From JBGPLJ01 sp035644395 (lineage in GTDB: Bacteria; Pseudomonadota; Gammaproteobacteria; Steroidobacterales; Steroidobacteraceae), in NCBI GenBank assembly GCA_035644395.1, contig DASQOR010000060.1, forward strand, positions 8,168 through 72,167: a stretch of 64,000 nt of DNA, read 5' to 3'. Position 1 is the first letter of the stretch. Each line of letters opens with the position of its first letter. A program made the position numbers and the translations under genes. Positions 42,234-51,827 of this stretch are shown in pieces. The notes under the pieces were generated by a model, which saw only the letters and a program-made list of their open reading frames with translations, did no database searches and was not told the origin of the DNA.

Positions 42234-43712
42234 TCAAGCCGCGCGCCCGAACAGGCGATTGAGCTCGCGCCACCGGGCGCCGAAACCGGGCGCGATCTGC
42301 GGCCAGTCGAAACCCCAGCGCCAGTTGCCGGTGGTCGTGCCCGGTGTGTTCATGCGTGCCTGCGGACCGAGCGCCAGCAGGTCCTGCATCGGTATGACCG
42401 CGAGCACAGCCACCGAGCCGAGCGCCGCGCGAATCAAAGCCTCGGGCATGTCCGCGGCCCCGCAATGAAAATAACGATCGACGTGCGCACGGGTCCGCTC
42501 ATCGAGCGAGCGATACCAGCCGAGCGTCGTGTCGTTGTCGTGCGTGCCGGTATACACGATCGTGCTGCGCTTGTGGTTGTGGGGAAGATACGGGTTCCCG
42601 GACGAGCCATCGAAGCCGAATTGCAGAATTTTCATGCCCGGCAGATCGAATTCCTCGCGCAGCGCGACCACCGGCGCCGTGATGATGCCGAGGTCTTCCG
42701 CGACCAGCGGCATGCCGCCGAGGACGCGCTTCAACCGCTTCAGAAGTTCGCGCCCCGGTGCCGGCAACCAGGTGCCATCACGGGCCGTCAGCGCGCCGGA
42801 CGGCACGCTCCACCCGGCTTCGAGGCCCCGGAAATGATCGATGCGCAGCCAGTCGAATCGTTCGAGCTGGGCCTGCACGCGATTCGTCCACCAGCGGAAG
42901 CGGTCGGCGCGCTGGAAGTCCCAGTCATAAAGCGGGTTGCCCCAGATCTGGCCGTCCGCGGAGAAGTAGTCCGGCGGCACACCCGCGACAGCCGTCGGCA
43001 AGCCGTTCGCGTCAAGACGGAAGTTACGACGGTGCAACCACGTCTCGACGCTGTCGTGCGCGACGTAGATCGGCAGATCGCCGAAGAACCGCACGCCGCG
43101 TTCGTTCGCATAACCGCGCAGGGCCGCCCATTGCAGCGAGAAGATGGCCTGCTCGAAGACGATCTGCCCGATCGCGCGGCGATTGCGCTTGGCCGCGGCC
43201 TCGAGCGCCCCACGCTCGCGCTCGCGCAGCGGCTCCGGCCAGCGCCACCAGGGCTCATCGCCCTGCTCCTGTTTCAATGCTTCGTAGAGCGCGTACGGCC
43301 CGAGCCAGCGCGCATTGCGCCGGCGGAATTCGCCGAGCTCGGCCTTCTCGAGCTCGCTCGCGCGCTTGCGAAATCCGGCCCGCGCTTCACTGCGCTTGCG
43401 TGCATGAAACTCCGCGTCGCTTTCGCCGGCTTGCGGCTCATCGGGTTCGATCCAGCCGGCGCTCGCGAGCGCTTCGAGATCGATGAGACCCGCATGGCCG
43501 GCATGATTCGAACGCGCGAAGTAGGGCGACGGGTCGGCGTTCACGGGGCCAACGGGCAGCATCTGCCAGACCGCGAAACCGGCGTCGGCCAGCGTATCGA
43601 CGAACCGTCGCGCGCTCGCGCCGAGCGCTCCGTGGCGCGCCGCACCCGGCAGGCTGGTGGGATGCAGGAGGACGCCCGCGCGGCGCCGTTCGAAGAGATC
43701 GGCGGCCATCAC
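42234..43712 (-). CDS. malQ: 4-alpha-glucanotransferase (amylomaltase)
   Basis: The 492-residue GH77 protein starts RRAGVLLHPTSLPG and holds the three catalytic acids: Asp in LRIDHFRGLEAGWSVP (near 291), Glu in VAEDLGIIT (near 341) and Asp in GTHDNDTTLGWY (near 394). It moves maltodextrin segments between chains. The start is GTG at 43712 or ATG at 43709, within the stop of the GH57 gene. Confidence 0.95.
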   Translation of the reverse strand: MMAADLFERRRAGVLLHPTSLPGAARHGALGASARRFVDTLADAGFAVWQMLPVGPVNADPSPYFARSNHAGHAGLIDLEALASAGWIEPDEPQAGESDAEFHARKRSEARAGFRKRASELEKAELGEFRRRNARWLGPYALYEALKQEQGDEPWWRWPEPLRERERGALEAAAKRNRRAIGQIVFEQAIFSLQWAALRGYANERGVRFFGDLPIYVAHDSVETWLHRRNFRLDANGLPTAVAGVPPDYFSADGQIWGNPLYDWDFQRADRFRWWTNRVQAQLERFDWLRIDHFRGLEAGWSVPSGALTARDGTWLPAPGRELLKRLKRVLGGMPLVAEDLGIITAPVVALREEFDLPGMKILQFGFDGSSGNPYLPHNHKRSTIVYTGTHDNDTTLGWYRSLDERTRAHVDRYFHCGAADMPEALIRAALGSVAVLAVIPMQDLLALGPQARMNTPGTTTGNWRWGFDWPQIAPGFGARWRELNRLFGRAA

Positions 43713-45403
43713 TGCGCCCGGCGCATGACGCCGCCCATTTCAGGCGTGCCGCCTCCGTGGGCAAAGGGCTGCTTGAGATAGGCGGGAGGCGTTTCGTGCA
43801 GCATGAGATAGAGATTCGTCAGGTGCCGGCGATAGAGCTCATCGAAGGCCGTGACCTGCGCGGCCGGATTCGATTCGCCGAACCACCAGCACCAGTCGCT
43901 CCCCTCGCACACGGCAAGCTGGCGCGCCGCGGCGACTTGCTCGGGCGCGCTCAACTTTGCCGAGCGCGCCACGAGATCGTAGCTGCGCTTGGCATCGCAC
44001 AGCATTTCCCAGGCGCGATTCTTCGCGCCCTCGCCGATCCAGGTCGTGAAGGTTCCGTACACCCAGCTTCCGGCGACGAGCGACGGCAGCACGGTCGCGG
44101 GCGCCCAGTCGACGCAGCGCGAGAAAGTCGTGAGTTCGAGGCGCGGGCTCGCAGCGAGCTCGCGGTAGAGCGCCGACAGGAAGAAATAGCCGTTGAACGG
44201 GAAATACTCCCAGGCATTTTCGCCGTCCATGATGATCGAGACCACTCGCTCGCCCTGCCCCTTGAAGGAGTCGGCCAGTGCTTCAAGGTGGCGCGTGAGG
44301 TGGATCGCGGCGTCATCGCCGTGCCATTTCGAGTAGCTGAAGCCGATGAGGTCCGACAGTTCGTCGCTGCGGAAGTAGACGTTGAGCGCGCTGCCCTCGA
44401 TGCGGTACGCGCGATGCAGGTGCGCCGGCTGCTCGGCCGCCGCCACTTTCTGACGCGCAAGCGAGTGGCGCAGCACGAGTTCGCCGGTCGCCGCCCAGGA
44501 AAATCCGGCCTCCCCGACCGCGCGCAGCGCCGCCTCGCTGACAGCGCCTTCCGACGGCCAGCAGCCCCGCGGCCGCATGCCGAAAGTCTTTTCGAACTGC
44601 GCGATCGCCTGCGCAAGATGCCAGCGCACGCGCTCATCGCCCCCGGGATACGCGGCCTCCACCGGCAGTGGACAGTCGGGCACCGCTTCGCGCGCGGACT
44701 TGAAATCGATCAACAGCGGCAGGATCGGGTGGCCGTAGGGCGTCACCGACAGCTCGACCTTGCCGGCTAGCGCGAGTGACCGGTAGCGCGGCAAGATGCC
44801 CGCCAGGATTTCGCCGATCACTTCGAGGAGCGTCCGCCGGTCCGCGTCGCCGTAGCCGCGTTCCTTCTTCATGAGCGCGGCGACGCGCGTATCGCTCCGA
44901 CGAATCGACTCGCCAAGCCAGCCGAGGTGATACCAGAGCGCGAGATCGGCGAGGAAGTCGTCCGAGACGTAGCTCGCCGATCCCGGCTCGAGAAAGCGGG
45001 CGGCGAGCGCCGCCAGCTGCTGGAACGGCGCGAAGCGCTCGATGACGCGTTCGCGATTGGCCTTGAGGCAGGCGCGGATCAAGAGCTCGCGTGCGGCGGG
45101 CTCCGCCGGAATGCCGGCGGGCGTGAGCGCAGCGAGCAGCGTGTCCCTGAGCGGCACGCGGTTCATGAGGTGGGCCGTCACCTCTTCGGCGCAGGCCTCG
45201 AGCTGCAGCAGCAGCACGGGCGAGAAATTGACGACCGCCCGCGCACCGGGCACCGACTCGAGGTGCGCGGCCATGTCGGAGTAATCCTTGATCGCGTGCA
45301 GGTAGGTCCAGGGCAGGAGCGACTCGCCGGTCGTGAGATCGCGGTATTCCGGCTGGTGCATGTGCCAGCACAGCACCACCTTGAGTCTCGAACTTTCCGC
45401 CAT
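43709..45403 (-). CDS. Glycoside hydrolase family 57 alpha-glucan enzyme
   Basis: The 564-residue protein has the GH57 motifs: HMHQPEYRD at residues 14-22, GCWPSEGAVSEAAL (nucleophile Glu near 285) and SIIMDGENAWEYFP (Asp near 390). It lacks a signal peptide, so it acts on internal glucan. GH57 enzymes hydrolyse or transfer alpha-1,4-glucan; the exact reaction is uncertain. It overlaps glgC by one base (TGATG) and malQ by four. Confidence 0.9.
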   Translation of the reverse strand: MAESSRLKVVLCWHMHQPEYRDLTTGESLLPWTYLHAIKDYSDMAAHLESVPGARAVVNFSPVLLLQLEACAEEVTAHLMNRVPLRDTLLAALTPAGIPAEPAARELLIRACLKANRERVIERFAPFQQLAALAARFLEPGSASYVSDDFLADLALWYHLGWLGESIRRSDTRVAALMKKERGYGDADRRTLLEVIGEILAGILPRYRSLALAGKVELSVTPYGHPILPLLIDFKSAREAVPDCPLPVEAAYPGGDERVRWHLAQAIAQFEKTFGMRPRGCWPSEGAVSEAALRAVGEAGFSWAATGELVLRHSLARQKVAAAEQPAHLHRAYRIEGSALNVYFRSDELSDLIGFSYSKWHGDDAAIHLTRHLEALADSFKGQGERVVSIIMDGENAWEYFPFNGYFFLSALYRELAASPRLELTTFSRCVDWAPATVLPSLVAGSWVYGTFTTWIGEGAKNRAWEMLCDAKRSYDLVARSAKLSAPEQVAAARQLAVCEGSDWCWWFGESNPAAQVTAFDELYRRHLTNLYLMLHETPPAYLKQPFAHGGGTPEMGGVMRRAQ

Positions 45404-46671
45404 CAGGTGCCGTCTCGCAGCATGTCGGCGGTCACGAGCACGATGCCCTTTTCCGTGATGTAGAAGCGCTTGGCATCGGCCGCCGGGTCGAGGCCGATGC
45501 GCGTGCCGTCCGGAATCTCGCAGCCCTCGTCGATGATGGCGCGGTTGATGATGCAGTCCTTGCCGATGTCGACATCGGGCAGGACGACGGCGCGCTCGAC
45601 GTGGCTGCGCTCATCGATGCGTACGCTCGAGAAAAGCAGCGACTGCGAGACGTAGGCGCCGGAGATGATGCTGCCCGCGGACACCATGGAATTCACCGCC
45701 ATGCCGCGCCGGCCCTCGTCGTCGAGCACGAACTTGGCGGGCGGGCGCTGCCCCGGGTGCGACCAGATCGGCCAGACCTCGTCGTAGATGTTGAGCTCGG
45801 GCGAGGTGTGGACGAGCTCGATATTCGCCTCGTAGAAAGCGTCGATCGTGCCGACGTCGCGCCAGTAGTTCTGCGCGCGCGTGCGCACGTCCTGGAACGG
45901 ATAGGCGAACACCTGCAGCTTGTCGATCGCCGCGGGAATGATGCTCTTGCCGAAATCGTGGGCCGACGCCGCGAGGGCGGCGTCCTCGATCAGGAGCCGC
46001 TCGAGGAGGCGCGTGTTGAAGACGTAGATGCCCATCGAGGCGAGCGCGAGATGATCGCGGCCGGCGATCGGATCCGGGTTCTGGGGCTTTTCCGTGAAGC
46101 GCGTGACGCGGTTCCACTCGGTCGCCGTGAGCACGCCGAATTCGCGCGCCGTTTCGCGCGGCACCTCGACGACACCCACCGTGATATCGGCGCTCTTCTC
46201 CACGTGATAGGCGATCATCGGGCCGTAGTCCATCTTGTAGATGTGATCGCCCGCGAGGATCAGCACGTGCTTCGGGCGCTGTTCCTTGATGAGGTTCAGG
46301 TTCTGGTACACGCAGTCGGCCGTGCCCCGATACCAGCTCTCCCCGATCTGCTGCTGCGCCGGGATGATCTCGCAGAATTCGCCGAACTCGCCCCGGAGGT
46401 AGCCCCAGCCGCGGTGTACGTGCTGGATGAGCGAATGCGCCTTGTACTGCGTCATCACGTACATCTGGCGGATGCCCGAGTTCACGCAGTTCGAGAGCAC
46501 GAAATCGACGATGCGGAAGCGCCCGCCGAAGGGTGTCGCAGGCTTGCAGCGATGCGCCGTGAGCCCCTTCAGCCGCTCGCCGCGCCCGCCCGCCATGACG
46601 ACCGCAAGCGTGCCGCTCGTTAGCCTGCTGACGTAGCGCCCGGAGGAAGCCCGCGCGGGTTGCTTAGCCAT
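45403..46671 (-). CDS. glgC: Glucose-1-phosphate adenylyltransferase
   Basis: The 422-residue protein has the nucleotide-binding loop VMAGGRGERLKGLT, the activator/substrate segment CKPATPFGG and LILAGDHIYKMDY. The C-terminal part is a left-handed beta-helix with VVLPDVDIGKDCIINRAII. It makes ADP-glucose, the committed glycogen precursor, and is normally under allosteric control. The ATG at 46671 is chosen; the longer frame reaches into the divergent promoter region. It heads the operon with GH57, malQ and the LEA14-like gene. Confidence 0.96.
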   Translation of the reverse strand: MAKQPARASSGRYVSRLTSGTLAVVMAGGRGERLKGLTAHRCKPATPFGGRFRIVDFVLSNCVNSGIRQMYVMTQYKAHSLIQHVHRGWGYLRGEFGEFCEIIPAQQQIGESWYRGTADCVYQNLNLIKEQRPKHVLILAGDHIYKMDYGPMIAYHVEKSADITVGVVEVPRETAREFGVLTATEWNRVTRFTEKPQNPDPIAGRDHLALASMGIYVFNTRLLERLLIEDAALAASAHDFGKSIIPAAIDKLQVFAYPFQDVRTRAQNYWRDVGTIDAFYEANIELVHTSPELNIYDEVWPIWSHPGQRPPAKFVLDDEGRRGMAVNSMVSAGSIISGAYVSQSLLFSSVRIDERSHVERAVVLPDVDIGKDCIINRAIIDEGCEIPDGTRIGLDPAADAKRFYITEKGIVLVTADMLRDGT

Positions 46672-46696
46672 GTGCCACCGCTTCTCGTTTGACTCT

Positions 46697-46724
46697 ATGT
46701 TACAGGGGCAGCAAGCCGCTGCAA
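46697..46724 (-). promoter_or_regulatory. Probable promoter of the glgC operon
   Basis: On the minus strand TTGCAG (46724-46719) and TAACAT (46702-46697) are 16 bases apart and 26 bases before the glgC start. They lie in the 86-base divergent gap with glgB. Confidence 0.4.
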
Positions 46725-46757
46725 TGGCCGGCGTCGCCGGGGTATTCTGCAGCGACG

Positions 46758-48944
46758 ATGACCCCAAGGCTCAATGCACTCCTCGCCAGCCTCGATTCGG
46801 ACCTCCAGCGCATCGCGGAGGCGCGGCACCATCATCCGGGCGCCATCCTCGGCCGCCACGAGTTCCGGGGCGAGGATATCGTCATCGTCTATTTGCCGGA
46901 CACCGCCAGCGTGCGTCTCGACAATCGCCACGACGTCGGGCGCATGGGCGCGACCGATTTTTTCGTCTGGAGCGGCCGGCGCGGCGACCTGCCGCAGCAT
47001 TACCTCGTCGGCTGGACCGACGGACACGGTGGTTCCGGCGAGTTCTACGACCCCTACTCCTTCGCGCCCGTCCCCGACAGCGACGGCGTCGCGCGCTTTG
47101 CGGGCGGCGCATCGATCGACGCCTGGCGCATGCTCGGCGCGCACATCACGGTGATCGACGGAGTGTGGGGCGTGCTCTTCACGGTCTGGGCGCCGAACGC
47201 CGAGCGCGTGAGCGTCGTCGGCAATTTCAATCGCTGGGACGGCCGGCGGCATCCGCTCGACGTGCACGGCTCGAGCGGCCTGTGGACCTTGTTCGTGCCG
47301 GGACTCGCCGGCGGCACCGTCTACAAGTACGAGATCCGCAACCGCGACAACGGCACCGTGCACCTCAAGACCGATCCGTACGGACGCCAGTTCGAAGTGC
47401 GGCCGGGCAACGCGGCGCTCGTCGTTGCGCCGGTCCAGTACCGCTGGGGCGACCATGACTGGCTCGCGCGCCGGCAGCACCACGACTGGCTGCACGCACC
47501 GATGTCGGTCTACGAGGTGCATCTCGGCTCCTGGCGGCGCACGAACGACGGCGGGTTCCTCAACTACCGCGAGCTCGCGCAGGAGCTCGTGCCCTATGTG
47601 AAGCGGCTCGGCTTCACGCACGTCGAGCTGCTGCCGATCACCGAGCATCCGCTCGACGATTCCTGGGGTTACCAGGCGACCGGCTACTTTGCCGCGACCA
47701 GCCGCCACGGATCGCCCGATGACCTGCGGCATTTCGTCGACCAGTGCCACCAGAACGGCATCGGCGTGCTGCTCGACTGGGTGCCCGCGCACTTTCCGCG
47801 CGACGCGCATGCGCTGGCGAATTTCGACGGCGGCGCGCTCTACGAATACTCCGACCCGCGCAAGGCCGAGCACCCGGACTGGGGCACGCTCGTCTTCGAC
47901 TACGCCCGCAGGGAGGTGCGGTCGTTCCTCGTGTCGAGCGCCTGCTTCTGGCTCGGCGAGTTCCACTTCGACGGCCTGCGGGTCGATGCCGTCGCCTCGA
48001 TGCTGTATCTGGATTTCAGCAAGCGCGGCGAGACCTTCGTGCCGAACGAGCATGGCGGCAACCAGAATCTCGAGGCGATCGAGTTCCTGAGGCTCCTGAA
48101 CGGCATCACGCACGAGCGCTTCCCGGGCACGGTCACCGTGGCCGAGGAATCGAGCGAGTGGCCGCTCGTCAGCCGACCGGTGTCGGATGGCGGGCTCGGC
48201 TTCAGCATGAAGTGGAACATGGGCTGGATGCACGACACGCTGAAGTACTTCACCGAAGACCCGCTCTACCGCACGCATCATCACGACAAGCTCACTTTCG
48301 GGCTGATGTACACGTACAGCGAGAATTTCGTGCTGCCCTTCTCGCACGACGAGGTCGTGCACCTGAAACGCTCGCTGCTCGCCAAGATGCCCGGCGACAG
48401 CTGGCAGCAGTTCGCGAACCTGAGGCTCCTCCTCGCCTACCAGTGGACCTATCCGGCGAAGAAGCTCCTCTTCATGGGCGGTGAGTTCGGCCAGACGACC
48501 GAATGGAATTTCCGGGTGTCGCTGCCGCGCTACCTCGAGACGGAGGCGCCGCACGCGGGCGTGCAGAAGCTCGTCGGCGATCTCAATCGCCTCTACGCCG
48601 GCTCGGCCGCGCTGCACCGGCTCGAGTTCGAGCCCGAGGGCTTTCGCTGGATCGACTGCGATGATCGCGCGAATTCGGTGATCTGCTACGAGCGGCGGGC
48701 GGGCGAGGAAGTCTACGTCGTGGTGCTCAACTTCACGCCCGTGCCGCGCCATGGCTACCGCATCGGCGTGCCGAAAGGCGGCCGCTACCGGGAGATCCTC
48801 AACACCGACTCCGAATACTACGGCGGCAGCAACCTCGGCAATCTCGCCGAAATCGAAGCATCGGGCGAGCCGCTCATGGGCCGGCCGTGTTCCCTGTCAC
48901 TCACGCTCCCGCCGCTCGCCGCCGTCATCCTCAAGCCGATCTAG
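46758..48944 (+). CDS. glgB: 1,4-alpha-glucan branching enzyme
   Basis: The 728-residue GH13 protein has an N-terminal beta domain and a CBM48 domain (AERVSVVGNFNRWDG). The barrel carries DWVPAHFPRD, the nucleophile Asp in GLRVDAVASMLYLD (near 412) and the acid Glu in VAEESSEWP (near 465), then PFSHDEVVH. It forms alpha-1,6 branches in glycogen. The ATG at 46758 is chosen for family length. The gene diverges from glgC and converges with glgP. Confidence 0.96.
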   Translation: MTPRLNALLASLDSDLQRIAEARHHHPGAILGRHEFRGEDIVIVYLPDTASVRLDNRHDVGRMGATDFFVWSGRRGDLPQHYLVGWTDGHGGSGEFYDPYSFAPVPDSDGVARFAGGASIDAWRMLGAHITVIDGVWGVLFTVWAPNAERVSVVGNFNRWDGRRHPLDVHGSSGLWTLFVPGLAGGTVYKYEIRNRDNGTVHLKTDPYGRQFEVRPGNAALVVAPVQYRWGDHDWLARRQHHDWLHAPMSVYEVHLGSWRRTNDGGFLNYRELAQELVPYVKRLGFTHVELLPITEHPLDDSWGYQATGYFAATSRHGSPDDLRHFVDQCHQNGIGVLLDWVPAHFPRDAHALANFDGGALYEYSDPRKAEHPDWGTLVFDYARREVRSFLVSSACFWLGEFHFDGLRVDAVASMLYLDFSKRGETFVPNEHGGNQNLEAIEFLRLLNGITHERFPGTVTVAEESSEWPLVSRPVSDGGLGFSMKWNMGWMHDTLKYFTEDPLYRTHHHDKLTFGLMYTYSENFVLPFSHDEVVHLKRSLLAKMPGDSWQQFANLRLLLAYQWTYPAKKLLFMGGEFGQTTEWNFRVSLPRYLETEAPHAGVQKLVGDLNRLYAGSAALHRLEFEPEGFRWIDCDDRANSVICYERRAGEEVYVVVLNFTPVPRHGYRIGVPKGGRYREILNTDSEYYGGSNLGNLAEIEASGEPLMGRPCSLSLTLPPLAAVILKPI

Positions 48945-49040
48945 AAAAAGGGGACAGATTTATTTTTCCGAATATCTCGGCGCTCGCACGAGAAATGCGG
49001 AAAAATAAATCTGTCCCCTTTTTCGTGTCCCCTTTTTCTA
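48941..49040. repeat. Family-B inverted repeat joining the stops of glgB and glgP
   Basis: The arms 48944-48970 and 48998-49024 are exact 27-base reverse complements with the GGGGACAGATTTATTTT core and a 27-base loop. A partial extra right arm (to 49040) lets the outer CTAGAAAAAGGGGA pair with TCCCCTTTTTCTAG. The TAG stops of both convergent genes lie in these outer ends. It most likely works as a two-way terminator. Confidence 0.93.
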
Positions 49041-51623
49041 GAGCCACTTCATCAGGCCGAGTTCGTGCGGGTGGCTCAGGAGTTCGTGTTTCGGGACCGC
49101 GCGGATCTTGACGGAGAGCTGGCCGCTCCAGGGCGGCAGCGCATCGAGTGCGAAGACGTGACCCTGAGGGACGGTTTCGCCGGTCGCGCGCAGCGATTCG
49201 CGGCCGACCGTCGGCGCCGCGTTGTACGAGGTGTAGAGCGGCGATTCGGTGGGCGCCGCGGGGAGCGTGCGCGTCATCACCGCTTCGACGTTCACATCCT
49301 GCGGCGAAAGCCCCGCCAGATCGACCGCCACGCGGAACCGCAAACGCTCGCCGATCGGCATGCGCTGCGGCAGGTCCGACAGCCGGTGCAGGGAAACCTT
49401 CGGCCAGGCCGCGGCGATTGCCACCTTCCATGAGGCGAGCGACCGCGCACCGGCGCCGCGCTCGGCGCTTAGCTTGCGGCCCTGGCGGGCGGCCGGCCGG
49501 TAGATGCCTTCGACGTAGTTCTCGAGCACCCGCCGCATGTTGAAGTGCGGAATGATGGTCGACATCGCGTGCTTCGAGCGGCGCACCCAGTCGGGTGAAT
49601 AGCCGTCCTCGTTGCGCGCGTAGTAGAGCGGAATCACTTCGTCCTGCAGGAGCTCGTACATCGATTGCGCGTCGTCGCGATCGCGAACGCCCGTGTCCTG
49701 CGCAAGCGAGCCGACGAGGCCCCAGCCATTGTCGCCGTCGCAGCCCTCGGCCCACCAGCCATCGAGGATGCTCAAGTTCAGCGTGCCGTTGATCGCCGCC
49801 TTGATACCCGAGGTGCCGCTCGCCTCGAGCGTCGAGATCGGATTGTTGAGCCACACGTCGACGCCCGCGACCATCATGCGCGCGAGCCCCATGTCGTAGT
49901 CCTCGATGAAGATCACATGGCCCAGGAACTCGGGGTTCAGGCTCATCGCCTTCACTTCGCGCAGCACCCGCTTCGCCGGCTCGTCGGCCGGATGCGCCTT
50001 GCCGGCGAACACGAACACGACCGGCCGCGTGCTGCCGTCGATGATCTCCTTGAGCCAGGCGAGATCGGAGAACGCGAGCGTCGCGCGCTTGTAGGTCGCG
50101 AAGCGGCGTGCGAAGCCGATCGTCAGCACTTCGGGCTGCCCCGGATTCAGGAAGCGCGTGAGGCGGCGGAAATGCGCATCGCCCATGCCCGCGCGGCGGC
50201 TTTCGCGCTTCAGCCGGGCGTGCATGCGGCCGAGCATCTCGGCCTTGATCTGCTGGCGCTTGCTCCAGTAGATCGCATCGGGAATCTCCTCCACCTTGTG
50301 CCAGAACTCGCCGTCCGTCATGCGCTCGCGCCAGTGCTCGCCGAGCTGCTCGTCGAAGAATTCCTGCCACGCCTGGTAGATGAAGGTCGGCACGTGCACG
50401 CCGTTGGTGACGTACGCGACGGGATTGTCCTCGGGCGGCACTTCCGGCCAGTGATCGGCGCAGATGCGCTTGGAGACGTGGCCGTGGATGCGGCTCACGC
50501 CGTTCGTGTGACGCGAGCCGTTCAATGCGAGCCGCGTCATGTTGAAGCCCGGCTGCTTGCCGCCCGGCGAGCGGCCGAGCGCCATCAGCGACTCGGCGTC
50601 GAGCTTCAGTTCCGTGAGGAAGGTGTCGAGGTGGGCGAGCGCGAGTTCCTGGCTGAAAACGTCGTGGCCCGCCGCCACCGGCGTGTGCGTCGTGAACACG
50701 CACTGTGCGGAAGCGGCTTCATGCGCCGCCGCGAAACTGAGGCCCGCGGCCATCTGTTCGCGGGCGAGCTCGAGCACCATGAACGCCGCGTGGCCCTCAT
50801 TGATATGCCAAACGGCGGGCGCCAGATTGAGCGCACGCAGCGCGCGCACGCCGCCGACGCCGAGCAGCAGCTCCTGCTGGATCCGGACCTGTTCATCGCC
50901 GCCGTAGAGCTTGTAGGTGATCTCGCGATCCGGCTTGCTGTTCTCATCGACATTGCTGTCGAGCAGGTAAACGGAGACGCGCCCGACCGTCGCGCGCCAG
51001 ATGCGAAGCTCCACGGTGCGCTTCAGCATCGGGCAGCGCACGCGGACTTCCTTGCCGTCCGCGCCGAGCACGAGCTCGACCGGCAGGTCGTGGTGATCGA
51101 AGTCGCGATAGGTCGCGACCTGGTAGCCGTCGGCATCGAGCGTCTGCGTGAAATAGCCCTGCCGGTAGAGGAGCCCCACCGCGACGAACGAGAGCCCGAT
51201 GTCGCTCGCCGTCTTGCAGTGATCGCCCGCGAGGATGCCGAGGCCGCCCGAGTACATGGGAAAGCTCTCGTGAAAGCCGTACTCGGCGCAGAAATAGGCG
51301 ACGAGGTCGCCCGCATCGAGCTGCACGCGGCTGCCGTGCTGCGTGTCCGTGCGGTAGCTGTCGAAGCCCGCGAGCACCTGGCGGTAGCCTTCGAGATAGG
51401 TCTCCTCGACCGCCGCCCGATCGAGCGTCGCCTGGTCCACGCAGCGCAGGAAGAGCTTCGGATTGCCGCTGACGCGCTTCCAGAGCTCGGCATCGAGCCT
51501 GAAGAAGAGCGCCCGCGTCGGCCGGTGCCAAGAGAATCTCAGGTTGCTGGCGAGTTCCCCCAGTCGCGCGATCGCCGGAGGAAGGACTGCATTGACTTCG
51601 AGGGGAAAAGACGCGCCGGTCAT
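49038..51623 (-). CDS. glgP: Alpha-glucan phosphorylase
   Basis: The 861-residue protein is of the short alpha-glucan phosphorylase group with an N-terminal DUF3417 domain (NLRFSWHRPTRALFFRLD). Its catalytic part contains YFCAEYGFHESFPMYSGGLG and the pyridoxal-phosphate lysine motif EASGTSGIKAAINGTLN (near 600). It releases glucose-1-phosphate from glycogen. The ATG at 51623 is the family start; further upstream extension is poorly supported. It converges with glgB. Confidence 0.94.
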   Translation of the reverse strand: MTGASFPLEVNAVLPPAIARLGELASNLRFSWHRPTRALFFRLDAELWKRVSGNPKLFLRCVDQATLDRAAVEETYLEGYRQVLAGFDSYRTDTQHGSRVQLDAGDLVAYFCAEYGFHESFPMYSGGLGILAGDHCKTASDIGLSFVAVGLLYRQGYFTQTLDADGYQVATYRDFDHHDLPVELVLGADGKEVRVRCPMLKRTVELRIWRATVGRVSVYLLDSNVDENSKPDREITYKLYGGDEQVRIQQELLLGVGGVRALRALNLAPAVWHINEGHAAFMVLELAREQMAAGLSFAAAHEAASAQCVFTTHTPVAAGHDVFSQELALAHLDTFLTELKLDAESLMALGRSPGGKQPGFNMTRLALNGSRHTNGVSRIHGHVSKRICADHWPEVPPEDNPVAYVTNGVHVPTFIYQAWQEFFDEQLGEHWRERMTDGEFWHKVEEIPDAIYWSKRQQIKAEMLGRMHARLKRESRRAGMGDAHFRRLTRFLNPGQPEVLTIGFARRFATYKRATLAFSDLAWLKEIIDGSTRPVVFVFAGKAHPADEPAKRVLREVKAMSLNPEFLGHVIFIEDYDMGLARMMVAGVDVWLNNPISTLEASGTSGIKAAINGTLNLSILDGWWAEGCDGDNGWGLVGSLAQDTGVRDRDDAQSMYELLQDEVIPLYYARNEDGYSPDWVRRSKHAMSTIIPHFNMRRVLENYVEGIYRPAARQGRKLSAERGAGARSLASWKVAIAAAWPKVSLHRLSDLPQRMPIGERLRFRVAVDLAGLSPQDVNVEAVMTRTLPAAPTESPLYTSYNAAPTVGRESLRATGETVPQGHVFALDALPPWSGQLSVKIRAVPKHELLSHPHELGLMKWL

Positions 51624-51764
51624 CGTTCGCTTTCGACAGTAGTGGGCGGAATTTTTAAGGCGCGAGAGTCTAGCATCGGTCAAAGGCGGGACCCGATATG
51701 TGCGAGCCCGGTCGCCAACGGGTGAAAAAAGATCATCTGGACCGCCAATCGCTAGTAGAAGGTC

Positions 51765-51792
51765 TTGACTAGTAATAACTAGATAGTATTAT
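51765..51792 (+). promoter_or_regulatory. Promoter of the padR operon with embedded operator
   Basis: TTGACT at 51765-51770 and TATTAT at 51787-51792 are 16 bases apart, an excellent housekeeping promoter in an otherwise GC-rich genome. A perfect inverted repeat CTAGT-AATA-ACTAG (51769-51782) fills the spacer. Binding there would block polymerase, so autorepression by the PadR product is likely. Confidence 0.7.
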
Positions 51793-51827
51793 GCAGGTCA
51801 CTTTATGGTGACCAAGACAGTGATGCC

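Noticed and set aside
25629..49040. CRISPR array made of the repeated palindromes
   Set aside because: The copies are kilobases apart, contain inverted arms and are not spaced by short unique spacers; no cas gene is present.
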